A DNA stretch of 64,000 nt from JAHBVH01 sp034432375 (GTDB lineage: Bacteria > Chloroflexota > Anaerolineae > Caldilineales > Caldilineaceae), in contig DAOUCA010000118.1 in the NCBI GenBank assembly GCA_034432375.1, positions 10,248 through 74,247 on the forward strand, in the 5' to 3' direction. Every line of letters begins with the position of its first letter. Within the stretch, counting starts at the first letter, position 1. Shown here piece by piece: positions 15,022-22,321 of this stretch. Made by a program: the position numbers and the translations under genes. The notes below the pieces were generated by a model. That model was not told where the DNA came from. It made no database searches and saw only the letters and a list, made by a program, of their open reading frames with translations.

Positions 15022-15831
15022 TCACTTTTCCATAACCACTTGCTGCTTGGCAAGTGATTCCAACTCATTTTCTACTGGGCAGGCTTCTGCTGCCGCTTGC
15101 AGCATGCCCCAGCCTTTCGCTTCCAATTCGCTCCGCAGCGATGCCAAAGTGCGGAAGTAGAGTGATTTGATGGCACTTTCACTCTTGTTCATCATCTCAC
15201 CAATCTCTAGATTGGAGAGCCTGCTGCTAAATTTGTACAGTAGTAAATTGCGTCGATCATCCGGCAACTCATTGATCGCATCCCACAACGCTTCGTGACG
15301 CTCTTCCTCTTCTACCTTTTCTTCGGGGGTATCGCCCTCTTTGCTGGTGAACCAGAGGCGATCGAGCGACAGGAAATTGCGCCGACTATGATCGCGGTGC
15401 CAATTTGCCACCAGATTATGCGCAATGCGAAAGAGCCATGCCGAAAAAGGCAGACCGCGATCTTCGTAGGTGTGCAATTTGTCGAGCGCCCGATAAAAGG
15501 TCCGTGCCGTCAGATCTTCTGTATCCTGGGCATTGCCGATCCGGTGATAGATGTAGGCGTAGACGCGATCGATATAGCGCTCGTACAGTGCGCCAAAGGC
15601 TTCGGGATCATTCTTGGCTTGGCGTACCAGGGCGGCTTCTTCGTCCGTGGGTGGCTGCGCATCGCGCTGAACGGAGGCGTCGGATGGGGATTCTACTGGG
15701 CTAGGAGCCACCGTTTCTGTTGCAGCAACCCTAGACAAATGAACATCCGTATCGTCGGCTTCTTCTATGAGAGCTACCGCTGTTGGTTTCACTTCACGCC
15801 GGTCAAAGCGGATTAAATCTTTAATTGCCAC
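15022..15831 (-). CDS. ECF-type RNA polymerase sigma factor
   Basis: The 269-residue protein has an ECF sigma core. Sigma-2 is at about residues 85-155 (EAFGALYERYIDRVYAYIY, AQDTEDLTARTFYRAL, FSAWLFRIAHNLVANWHRD). Sigma-4 is at about 195-250 (INELPDDRRNLLLYKFSSRL, LSNLEIGEMMNKSESAIKSL). An N-terminal extension of about 65 residues, acidic and Pro/Ser-rich, precedes the core and is longer than usual. The ORF opens at TTG 15849; GTG 15831 is chosen because AAGGA stands 8 nt before it. The gene is directly followed by a one-helix membrane protein, probably its anti-sigma factor. The target regulon is unknown. Confidence 0.88.
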   Translation of the reverse strand: MAIKDLIRFDRREVKPTAVALIEEADDTDVHLSRVAATETVAPSPVESPSDASVQRDAQPPTDEEAALVRQAKNDPEAFGALYERYIDRVYAYIYHRIGNAQDTEDLTARTFYRALDKLHTYEDRGLPFSAWLFRIAHNLVANWHRDHSRRNFLSLDRLWFTSKEGDTPEEKVEEEERHEALWDAINELPDDRRNLLLYKFSSRLSNLEIGEMMNKSESAIKSLYFRTLASLRSELEAKGWGMLQAAAEACPVENELESLAKQQVVMEK

Positions 15832-15927
15832 AATCGCTATCCTTGCCAAAGGTTATCAAAGTTGTCGTAACGCCAATCCAACCCGCAGCGTACTGCTTTG
15901 ACTGCTGAAAAACGGTGATTCTCATTG

Positions 15928-15969
15928 CAATCTCTGGTTATCCGTGTCGACATGATTGGCCAGAGATTG
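15928..15969. promoter_or_regulatory. Inverted repeat between sigma factor and peptide transporter operon
   Basis: CAATCTCTGG and CCAGAGATTG are perfect 10-nt arms separated by 22 nt. They lie 8 bp past the OppF stop. On the plus strand a TTTTGCTTT stretch follows, but no plus-strand gene ends here. It may be a terminator of the operon or an operator of the sigma gene. Confidence 0.35.
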
Positions 15970-15976
15970 TTTTGCT

Positions 15977-16972
15977 TTATAGTTTAAAAAGTTGACCCAA
16001 ATCATCGTTCCCGAGCACGGATTTGTCTTCGTATAGATAACAGGATGCTACCTGTCGATTGCCAATTTCGTAGAGTGGTGGTGGCGTCTGCCGACACTTT
16101 TCCATCACATGTGGACAGCGTGAAGCAAATTTGCAGCCTTTGCCCACGCGCGCCGTCTCGGCATCGACCATGGTGATCTCCTGTTGACCCCACTGTCGCT
16201 GTAGATCAGGCCAAGGAATCGAATCGATCAGCAATTGCGTATAGGGGTGCTGCGGATCGGCAATCACCGATTCCACATTCCCTGCTTCCATTACCGAGCC
16301 CTTGTACAGTACGATGATATGATCACAGACATGATAGGCAGTTGTCAAGTCGTGCGTTATGTAGAGGATCGTAATCTGATAATCCTCTTTCATTTTACGT
16401 AAACTCTCCAAAATGGTCGCGCGCAAGGAGGCATCGACCATCGAGACCGGTTCGTCAGCCATCAGTAACTGTGGCTGGAAGAGCAATGCGCGCGCCACGA
16501 CTAGCCGCTGCCGTTGCCCACCACTCAATTGGTGAGGAAAGCGTCCCAACGTCTCTTCTGGACGCAACCCTACGCTGACCAAAGCTTCTTCGATCTTTTG
16601 CCGTGCCTGTGCTCGGGAATTGGCCAACTTGAAATTCTTCACGCCAACTTCAAAGATATGATCAACCTTGTAGAAAGGATTGTAGACGGCAAAGGGGTCC
16701 TGAAAGACCGCTTGCACTTCCTTGCGAAACTGATGCTGCTCTTTGCTGGAAAGGTTACTTAAGTTCTTCCCTTTGTACAGAATTTCGCCTTGGGAAGGAT
16801 TCAAGAACCCCAAGGCCATCATCCCTAAGGTTGTTTTTCCGCTCCCACTTTCGCCAGCCACAGCAATAATACTTGGTGTTTCTGCGTCAATAAAAAAAGA
16901 AACATCATCCAATGCAACCGTACCACCTTTGTAAACTTTGGTTGCATTTTTTAGCTCTAGCAAATGTGTCAT
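15977..16972 (-). CDS. oppF: Peptide/oligopeptide ABC transporter ATPase (OppF/DppF type)
   Basis: The 331-residue cytoplasmic ATPase is the last gene of the operon. It shows Walker A GESGSGKTT, signature LSGGQRQR, Walker B LLMADEPVSM and the H-loop YITHDL. The C-terminal oligopeptide-transporter extension with CKFASRCPHVMEKCRQTPP carries the Cys motif that in related OppF/DppF proteins binds an iron-sulfur cluster. It powers uptake through the two permeases encoded upstream. The start ATG overlaps the stop of the preceding ATPase gene by 4 nt (ATGA), giving translational coupling. The Walker B motif has Asp-Glu-Pro-Val in place of Asp-Glu-Pro-Thr, a common variant. Confidence 0.93.
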   Translation of the reverse strand: MTHLLELKNATKVYKGGTVALDDVSFFIDAETPSIIAVAGESGSGKTTLGMMALGFLNPSQGEILYKGKNLSNLSSKEQHQFRKEVQAVFQDPFAVYNPFYKVDHIFEVGVKNFKLANSRAQARQKIEEALVSVGLRPEETLGRFPHQLSGGQRQRLVVARALLFQPQLLMADEPVSMVDASLRATILESLRKMKEDYQITILYITHDLTTAYHVCDHIIVLYKGSVMEAGNVESVIADPQHPYTQLLIDSIPWPDLQRQWGQQEITMVDAETARVGKGCKFASRCPHVMEKCRQTPPPLYEIGNRQVASCYLYEDKSVLGNDDLGQLFKL

Positions 16973-17982
16973 GGCGCAGCAACTCCACTTTCTATTTTCT
17001 GCTGTGCAAACTGCTTGACACCTTCTTCATGCAGATGGCAAGCCGCCCAGTGCCCTGGTTGATATTGGCGCGATAGTGGATCTTTGCGATAGCAGATATC
17101 CATCACCTTTGGGCACCGTGTATTAAACACACAGCCCGGCGGCAAGTCGCGCAGCAGTGGGGTAATACCGGGTATTCCCTTAAAGATCCCGCGTTTGCCA
17201 ATCGTCGGCAGGCTCTCAATGAGCATCTCGGTATAGGGATGGAGGGCCTCGGTAAAGATATCTTTCACCGTCCCCAATTCCACCAGGCTACCTGCGTACA
17301 TAACGGCCATGCGGCTGGCAAATTGGGCCATCAGCCCCATATCGTGGCCGATCAAGATCACGGCACTGCCCAATTCTTCCTGTAGGCGACCAATTGTCTG
17401 CATCACCTGTCGTTGGGTGACCACATCCAACGCGCTCGTCGGTTCATCGGCGATAATGACTTTGGGATGCATGGCCACGCTGATCGCGATACAGGCTCGT
17501 TGTTTCATCCCGCCGCTCAACTCGTGGGGATACATGCGCCCCACCTTGTGGTCGAGTTCCACGACATCGAGCGCCTGATAAGCGCGCTCTTCTAGCATGG
17601 TTTGTGACAAATTCAAATTGTGATCGAGCAGGCCGTCGATGATCTGATCTTTGATGCGCATGACCGGGTTGAGCGAGTTCATCGCCCCTTGCGGGATCAT
17701 GCTGATCTCGTTGCCCCGGATCTGGCGCGTCTGCTCTTCGGTTAATTGGGTCAGATCGGTATCGCCCAGCAAAATTTGACCGCCGGCGATGCGCCCGGGG
17801 GCTTTAATCATGCGCAAGAGCGCCAATGCCATCGTCGATTTGCCCGAGCCGGATTCGCCGACTAAGCCCAGCCGTTCGCCGGGCTTTAGATCAAAGGTAA
17901 CTTTGTTGTTGGCGTAGACGATTCCGGCATCCGTATAATATTGAACGTCAAGATCCTTGACGCGTAAGACGTAATCACTCAT
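16969..17982 (-). CDS. oppD: Peptide/oligopeptide ABC transporter ATPase (OppD/DppD type)
   Basis: The 337-residue ATPase has Walker A GESGSGKST, signature ELSGGMKQR, Walker B VIIADEPTSALD and the H-loop LIGHDM. It ends with the oligopeptide C-terminal motif GCVFNTRCPKVMDICYRKDP. It forms the nucleotide-binding dimer with OppF. The ORF opens 16 codons earlier, inside the permease gene, but ATG 17982 (MSDYVLRVKDL) begins the family homology and lies 7 bp after the permease stop. It overlaps oppF by 4 nt. Confidence 0.93.
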   Translation of the reverse strand: MSDYVLRVKDLDVQYYTDAGIVYANNKVTFDLKPGERLGLVGESGSGKSTMALALLRMIKAPGRIAGGQILLGDTDLTQLTEEQTRQIRGNEISMIPQGAMNSLNPVMRIKDQIIDGLLDHNLNLSQTMLEERAYQALDVVELDHKVGRMYPHELSGGMKQRACIAISVAMHPKVIIADEPTSALDVVTQRQVMQTIGRLQEELGSAVILIGHDMGLMAQFASRMAVMYAGSLVELGTVKDIFTEALHPYTEMLIESLPTIGKRGIFKGIPGITPLLRDLPPGCVFNTRCPKVMDICYRKDPLSRQYQPGHWAACHLHEEGVKQFAQQKIESGVAAP

Positions 17983-17989
17983 AAGGTTG

Positions 17990-18901
17990 TTACTCACTCC
18001 GTCGCACGCGCGGGTTTGCCAACTCATCAAGCCCAGCCGAGATCATAAAGAGCATGACAAACATCAAAATAATGATTACAATCGGCATCATCAACCACCA
18101 CCACAATTCACGCAGAAGCGCGTTCTGATTCTGTGCCCAATAGATGGTGACGCCGATGGTCGGCTCGCGCAGTGGCCCCAGCCCCAACGCCGGCAGACCG
18201 ACCGAGGCGAAGATTGCGCCTGTTACCGAACCAACCAGACTTGCGCCCAGATATGGCAGCAGATTGGGCAATAGCTCGCGGAAGATAATGCCCCAACTAT
18301 TCATGCCGTTGAGCCGTGCCATCATCACGTAATTGCGCTCGCGCAGCGTGAGCACTTGCGAGCGAATCGTGCGCGCCGGCCCCATCCAAGCGGTCAAGGC
18401 AATGATAAAGGCCATACTGGTCAGCGTAAAACTTTTGCTATCAATCGACGAAGCGATGACAATCAGGACTAGCAGCCCCGGCACCGTCAACAATACATCA
18501 ACAACCCAGCGCACGATCAGATCATACCAGCCCCCAAAGAAGGCCGAGGAGAAGCCAAGAAAGGCCCCAAAGCCCATGCCGATCGTGCCGGCAATGACAC
18601 CGATCCGCAAGGTTTCCCAGATGCCAAAGATGGCGACGGCAAAGAGATCGCGGCCCTGACCATCGGTACCAAAGGGATAATCCCAGGAAGGTGGCTTGCT
18701 AGCCGGCGCGCCCAGTGGATAAGCAGATTTGTCCGTAACAAATTGTGCACCCACCAGTGAGAAGACAATAAAGAAGAGTAAAATCGAAAGCCCAGCGGTC
18801 AGAGGAATGTTCCGGCGCAGATACCTGAGGCCGTTGCGCAGCGCACTCGGTTCTTGGTACGCGGTTGTTTGCACCGGGGCCGCCATCGGTTGAACTGACA
18901 T
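17990..18901 (-). CDS. oppC: Peptide ABC transporter permease (OppC/DppC type)
   Basis: The 303-residue membrane protein has an N-terminal helix (LTAGLSILLFFIVFSLVG), the DppC-type extracytoplasmic segment with GTDGQGRDLFA, and five more helices. The EAA loop (NGMNSWGIIFRELLPNLLPY) contacts the ATPases. ATG 18901 is the chosen start because AAGGA stands 7 nt before it and the upstream permease stop (TGA) ends 1 nt earlier. The ORF is open seven codons further. Confidence 0.93.
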   Translation of the reverse strand: MSVQPMAAPVQTTAYQEPSALRNGLRYLRRNIPLTAGLSILLFFIVFSLVGAQFVTDKSAYPLGAPASKPPSWDYPFGTDGQGRDLFAVAIFGIWETLRIGVIAGTIGMGFGAFLGFSSAFFGGWYDLIVRWVVDVLLTVPGLLVLIVIASSIDSKSFTLTSMAFIIALTAWMGPARTIRSQVLTLRERNYVMMARLNGMNSWGIIFRELLPNLLPYLGASLVGSVTGAIFASVGLPALGLGPLREPTIGVTIYWAQNQNALLRELWWWLMMPIVIIILMFVMLFMISAGLDELANPRVRRSE

Positions 18902-18902
18902 G

Positions 18903-19907
18903 TCAATTTCCTTCGTAAGCAATACGTGGATCGAGCAGTGGGTAGACCAAATCTATGATGAACATGGCAATGCCTATGGCTACAGTGAGGATAAAGACGA
19001 TCCCATAGATCAAGAAGTAATCGAGTTGGCGAATGGCATTGGCGAGCAATGTCCCCAACCCTGGGTAGCGAAAGATGACCTCGACCAGTACAGAACCACC
19101 GACAATATAGCTAAAGGCAATAGCCAACCCTGTTACCTGGGGCAACAAGGCGTTACGCACGGCATATTTATAAAAGAGTCGCCAATTTTTCAGTCCTTTG
19201 GCCTCGCCAAAGGTCATATAATCTTCGCCTTGGACCGTCACCATCATCCCGCGCATGCCAATCGCCCAGCCACCGGCAGAAGTCAAGACGAAAGCTAATG
19301 CTGGCAAGGTGGCATATTTGACGATTTCAAGCATAAATTTCCAATCCCAAGCGGGCAGTTTGGTGGTATCGTAAGCACCGCCCAAAGGCAGAAGCTTCCA
19401 CTTGAAAGCCACAAAGTAGATCAAGAGTAAGCCCACAATAAAGGCGGGGACGGCACTCAATACCAGCAATCCAGGCAAAATATTCCGTACAAAAAATCCA
19501 GATCGCTGCCAAGCCATGAGCGCGCCAAGGAGCGTGCCGATAAAAAAGGTAATGAGGGTAGTGACCGAGAGCAGACCTAACGTCCACCAGATCGCCTGCC
19601 CAATCAACTCCGGCACTGTTTTGGGGAAGTTTGACATCGAATAGCCCAAATTAAAATGGGCCATATCATTCATGTAAATAAGATACTGCTTCCAGACCGG
19701 CTGATCGAGACCAAATTTCTTCTCATAGCTCTGGACCATCTCTTCAAACCCTGGCGGAATATAGCCGTTGCGCGAGGCTTGTTCCATTAACTTTTCGCGA
19801 ATGGGGTTGCGCGGAGTAAACTTTGGAATAAAGAAATTGAGGGTAGCTGCGGACCAGATTACGAGAAAGACCAACAGAATACGCCGCAGAACATAGGATA
19901 AACTCAT
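18903..19907 (-). CDS. oppB: Peptide ABC transporter permease (OppB/DppB type)
   Basis: The 334-residue membrane protein has the typical DppB start (SYVLRRILLVFLVIWSAATL), a large extracytoplasmic N-terminal segment of about 90 residues, and five further helices. The EAA motif segment is EAKGLKNWRLFYKYAVRNAL and the end is PLLDPRIAYEG. It pairs with OppC to form the translocation path. It is the first gene after the binding protein, separated from it by about 100 bp containing a perfect 16-bp inverted repeat. Confidence 0.93.
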   Translation of the reverse strand: MSLSYVLRRILLVFLVIWSAATLNFFIPKFTPRNPIREKLMEQASRNGYIPPGFEEMVQSYEKKFGLDQPVWKQYLIYMNDMAHFNLGYSMSNFPKTVPELIGQAIWWTLGLLSVTTLITFFIGTLLGALMAWQRSGFFVRNILPGLLVLSAVPAFIVGLLLIYFVAFKWKLLPLGGAYDTTKLPAWDWKFMLEIVKYATLPALAFVLTSAGGWAIGMRGMMVTVQGEDYMTFGEAKGLKNWRLFYKYAVRNALLPQVTGLAIAFSYIVGGSVLVEVIFRYPGLGTLLANAIRQLDYFLIYGIVFILTVAIGIAMFIIDLVYPLLDPRIAYEGN

Positions 19908-19937
19908 GAAAAACTCCTGAGAGAAGGGGTGAAGGAT

Positions 19938-19988
19938 AGAGGAGCAGAAAAGTGGCAGCTACACTCTCCACTACTTTTCTGCTCCTCT
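19938..19988 (-). terminator. Stem-loop between binding-protein and permease genes
   Basis: AGAGGAGCAGAAAAGT and its exact complement are separated by 19 nt, 20 bp past the binding-protein stop. Such hairpins in transporter operons usually cause partial termination or protect the upstream mRNA, giving excess binding protein over permease. Confidence 0.65.
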
Positions 19989-20008
19989 TCCTACTCCCTA
20001 AACAACAA

Positions 20009-21892
20009 TTACGCAGCCGGCTTCAGATGTTGCAGAATGAGGGGGAAAGTCAAGTGCCAGAAGGCACCATTGACATAGGGATCATCCTGGGTCGGCCAAC
20101 CGGTCCAGTAGGTCTGATTCATCGGGATGCGATGCAGCCACTGTTGAACCGGGCAATCCGGCAATTCGGAGAGGAAAATCTCCAACGCTTGCAGATAGAG
20201 ATCCATGTACCCCGGATCATCCTTGGAAACTTTGGCCATCTCTTCCAGGACGGCATCATAATCGGCATTCTGGAAGCGTGAGTTGTAGGTGGTCGGCGTG
20301 CCAACCGGCTGATAGTACTTGCTGGTGAACATATCCAAGGTATCAAAGGGATCGTTGATGGCACCACCGTGGCCATTCAGCCAGATATGCTCACGGCCTT
20401 CGCTGATCTGCGTCCCATGGTCGGGCGGCATTTGGAAGTCGAGGTCAAAGCCACCTTGGCGCAACTGCTCGGCCAAGACGGGGCCAATGTCAGCAAAGAC
20501 GCCCCACCCACCAATAATATCGGTGATGCGTTCGCCATCTTTCACCCAGAAGCCTTCGCCATCCTTTTCATAACCGGCGGTCGTCATGAGCTCAGCCGCT
20601 TTATCGAGATTGTGCTCAGCCGTGTTGTACTTTTCCAATAAGGGCTTGGCGGCCTCAAAGAAGGGTTCAAGGCCAGGGTACTGCGGGAAGGGCAATGTGG
20701 TCAGAATACCGGAGCCTTCGAGCGCCACTTCAAGCATCTGCTGGCGATCGATGGTGTAGCTGACCGCCCAACGCACATTCTTATCGGCAAAGGCACCTTC
20801 GTCACAGTTGAACCAGAAGGAAGTCGGCCACCAGTCAGTGTAGCCCAACGGTAGATCATGGCCGGTGTGGGTGATAATCGCCGGGTTCTGATCGACCACC
20901 TGCTTGATCGTCGTGGCACGCAGATCCAACAGCGAATCTAGTTCATTGTTGATGACCATCTGCGCCATCGTCGTCTCATCGGCAGTGGGGATGGCCAGAA
21001 TGCGCTCGATCGCCGGCATTTCGGCGACGAAGCCACTCTTGACAGCCCACCAATCCTCGCGCAGGTCGATGAATTTCTGCTGTGGCGTCCATGCGGTGAT
21101 CTTGTACGGGCCGGTGCAGACAGGCAACCCACTCTCTGGATCCCAACCCTGATAGGCGGAAATATCTTCGACATCTTTGTAGATGTGCTCGGGCACGAGA
21201 TAGATACCCGTATCATATTTCGAGGAGAGGTGGCTAAACATGAAGCGAGGGCGGGGATCGTTGAAGGTAATCTTGGCGGTTGCATCATCGACCGCAACCG
21301 CTTCCTTGACCCATTTGGAGACTTCGGTTGAGTTGCGAATCTTGGCGGCATCGGGATCGCTGCCATTTTTCATCAACATGTTGATCGTAAAGGCAACATC
21401 ATTGGCCGTGAAAGGTGTGCCATCGCTCCATTCCACACCAGAGCGAATATTCACGGTCAACTCAGTGAAGTCATCATTGTAGCTGTGACTTTCGGCCAAC
21501 CAAGGAATCGTCTCATCAGCAAAAGCGGAGTAGAAGTAAAGCGGTTCCCAAAGGGCAGCGCTACCAATTTGGTGTGTGGCACCTTGTGCGTAAGGATTGC
21601 CCAAGCCGACATCAACGAATTGACCTTGATTCCCGCCAAACATGATGATCAGCGTCTTTTCGCGGGGAACATCGGCAACTGCGCCGGCGGCAACGGGTGC
21701 TGCTGCGGCCGCATCAGCCGCGGTGGGCGCAGCAGCATCCGCTGCGGCGGGTTCACTGCCGGGTGCTGGTGGGGTGCCACAGGCGGCAAGCAAGACACCG
21801 GCACCGGCCAACCCACTCAAGCGCAGAAAATCGCGACGGCTCACATCAGGATTGAGCTTCATCAGCCCATCCTTGAGTGTCTTTTCAGACAT
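20009..21892 (-). CDS. oppA: Peptide-binding lipoprotein, family 5, Tat-exported
   Basis: The 627-residue extracytoplasmic solute-binding protein belongs to family 5 (peptides, nickel or oligosaccharides). The N-terminus has a twin-arginine motif SRRDFLRLSG followed by GAGVLLAACG, so it is exported folded and then lipidated at the Cys. Family segments include VEWSDGTPFTANDVAF and an aromatic-rich C-terminal lobe. ATG 21892 is preceded by GGAGG at 5 nt; an earlier in-frame ATG (21904) would place that site inside the gene. It heads a complete operon (oppA-B-C-D-F). Peptide uptake is the default inference; the ligand cannot be read from sequence. Confidence 0.92.
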   Translation of the reverse strand: MSEKTLKDGLMKLNPDVSRRDFLRLSGLAGAGVLLAACGTPPAPGSEPAAADAAAPTAADAAAAAPVAAGAVADVPREKTLIIMFGGNQGQFVDVGLGNPYAQGATHQIGSAALWEPLYFYSAFADETIPWLAESHSYNDDFTELTVNIRSGVEWSDGTPFTANDVAFTINMLMKNGSDPDAAKIRNSTEVSKWVKEAVAVDDATAKITFNDPRPRFMFSHLSSKYDTGIYLVPEHIYKDVEDISAYQGWDPESGLPVCTGPYKITAWTPQQKFIDLREDWWAVKSGFVAEMPAIERILAIPTADETTMAQMVINNELDSLLDLRATTIKQVVDQNPAIITHTGHDLPLGYTDWWPTSFWFNCDEGAFADKNVRWAVSYTIDRQQMLEVALEGSGILTTLPFPQYPGLEPFFEAAKPLLEKYNTAEHNLDKAAELMTTAGYEKDGEGFWVKDGERITDIIGGWGVFADIGPVLAEQLRQGGFDLDFQMPPDHGTQISEGREHIWLNGHGGAINDPFDTLDMFTSKYYQPVGTPTTYNSRFQNADYDAVLEEMAKVSKDDPGYMDLYLQALEIFLSELPDCPVQQWLHRIPMNQTYWTGWPTQDDPYVNGAFWHLTFPLILQHLKPAA

Positions 21893-22151
21893 AAGTTCCT
21901 CCATTTTGTTTGAACGTAAAGGGTATAGACCACTTTTTATACTGCACTGACTGCACTTGGGCGTTCATCTGGTATACAGGGGTGCTAAAACGCCGCGTTT
22001 GCAACCAATAACAGGGCAAATGGGTACACGAAGAATCACAACATATTCTACTAACAGGCCGTGCGCAAAGGAATTGCGTTCAGCACTGCTTTCACCTATC
22101 CGTAAACGTATTCTTGAGCGATGATGTGGAAACTCTCTTTGCCAGGCACTC

Positions 22152-22181
22152 ATAAATCTATTTGCGCGCAAATAGATTTAT
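22152..22181. promoter_or_regulatory. 30-bp perfect palindrome between divergent genes
   Basis: ATAAATCTATTTGCG and its exact complement meet with no spacer. It lies 260 bp upstream of the peptide transporter operon and 140 bp upstream of the divergent FtsX-like gene. Its symmetry suits an operator for a dimeric regulator, but a transcript hairpin is possible. I see no clear consensus promoter in the rest of 21893-22321. Confidence 0.5.
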
Positions 22182-22321
22182 AGATGACAATGGATACCGT
22201 TGATGCCCGGGGTATAGCAAAAGCTTTGGCTGAAAGTTGTCAGTAGGATAGCTTGAGTATAGAATAGTTTTTCAGCCCTGTCAAAACCGATACTCCGACT
22301 TAGATTAATATCACGTGAGCA

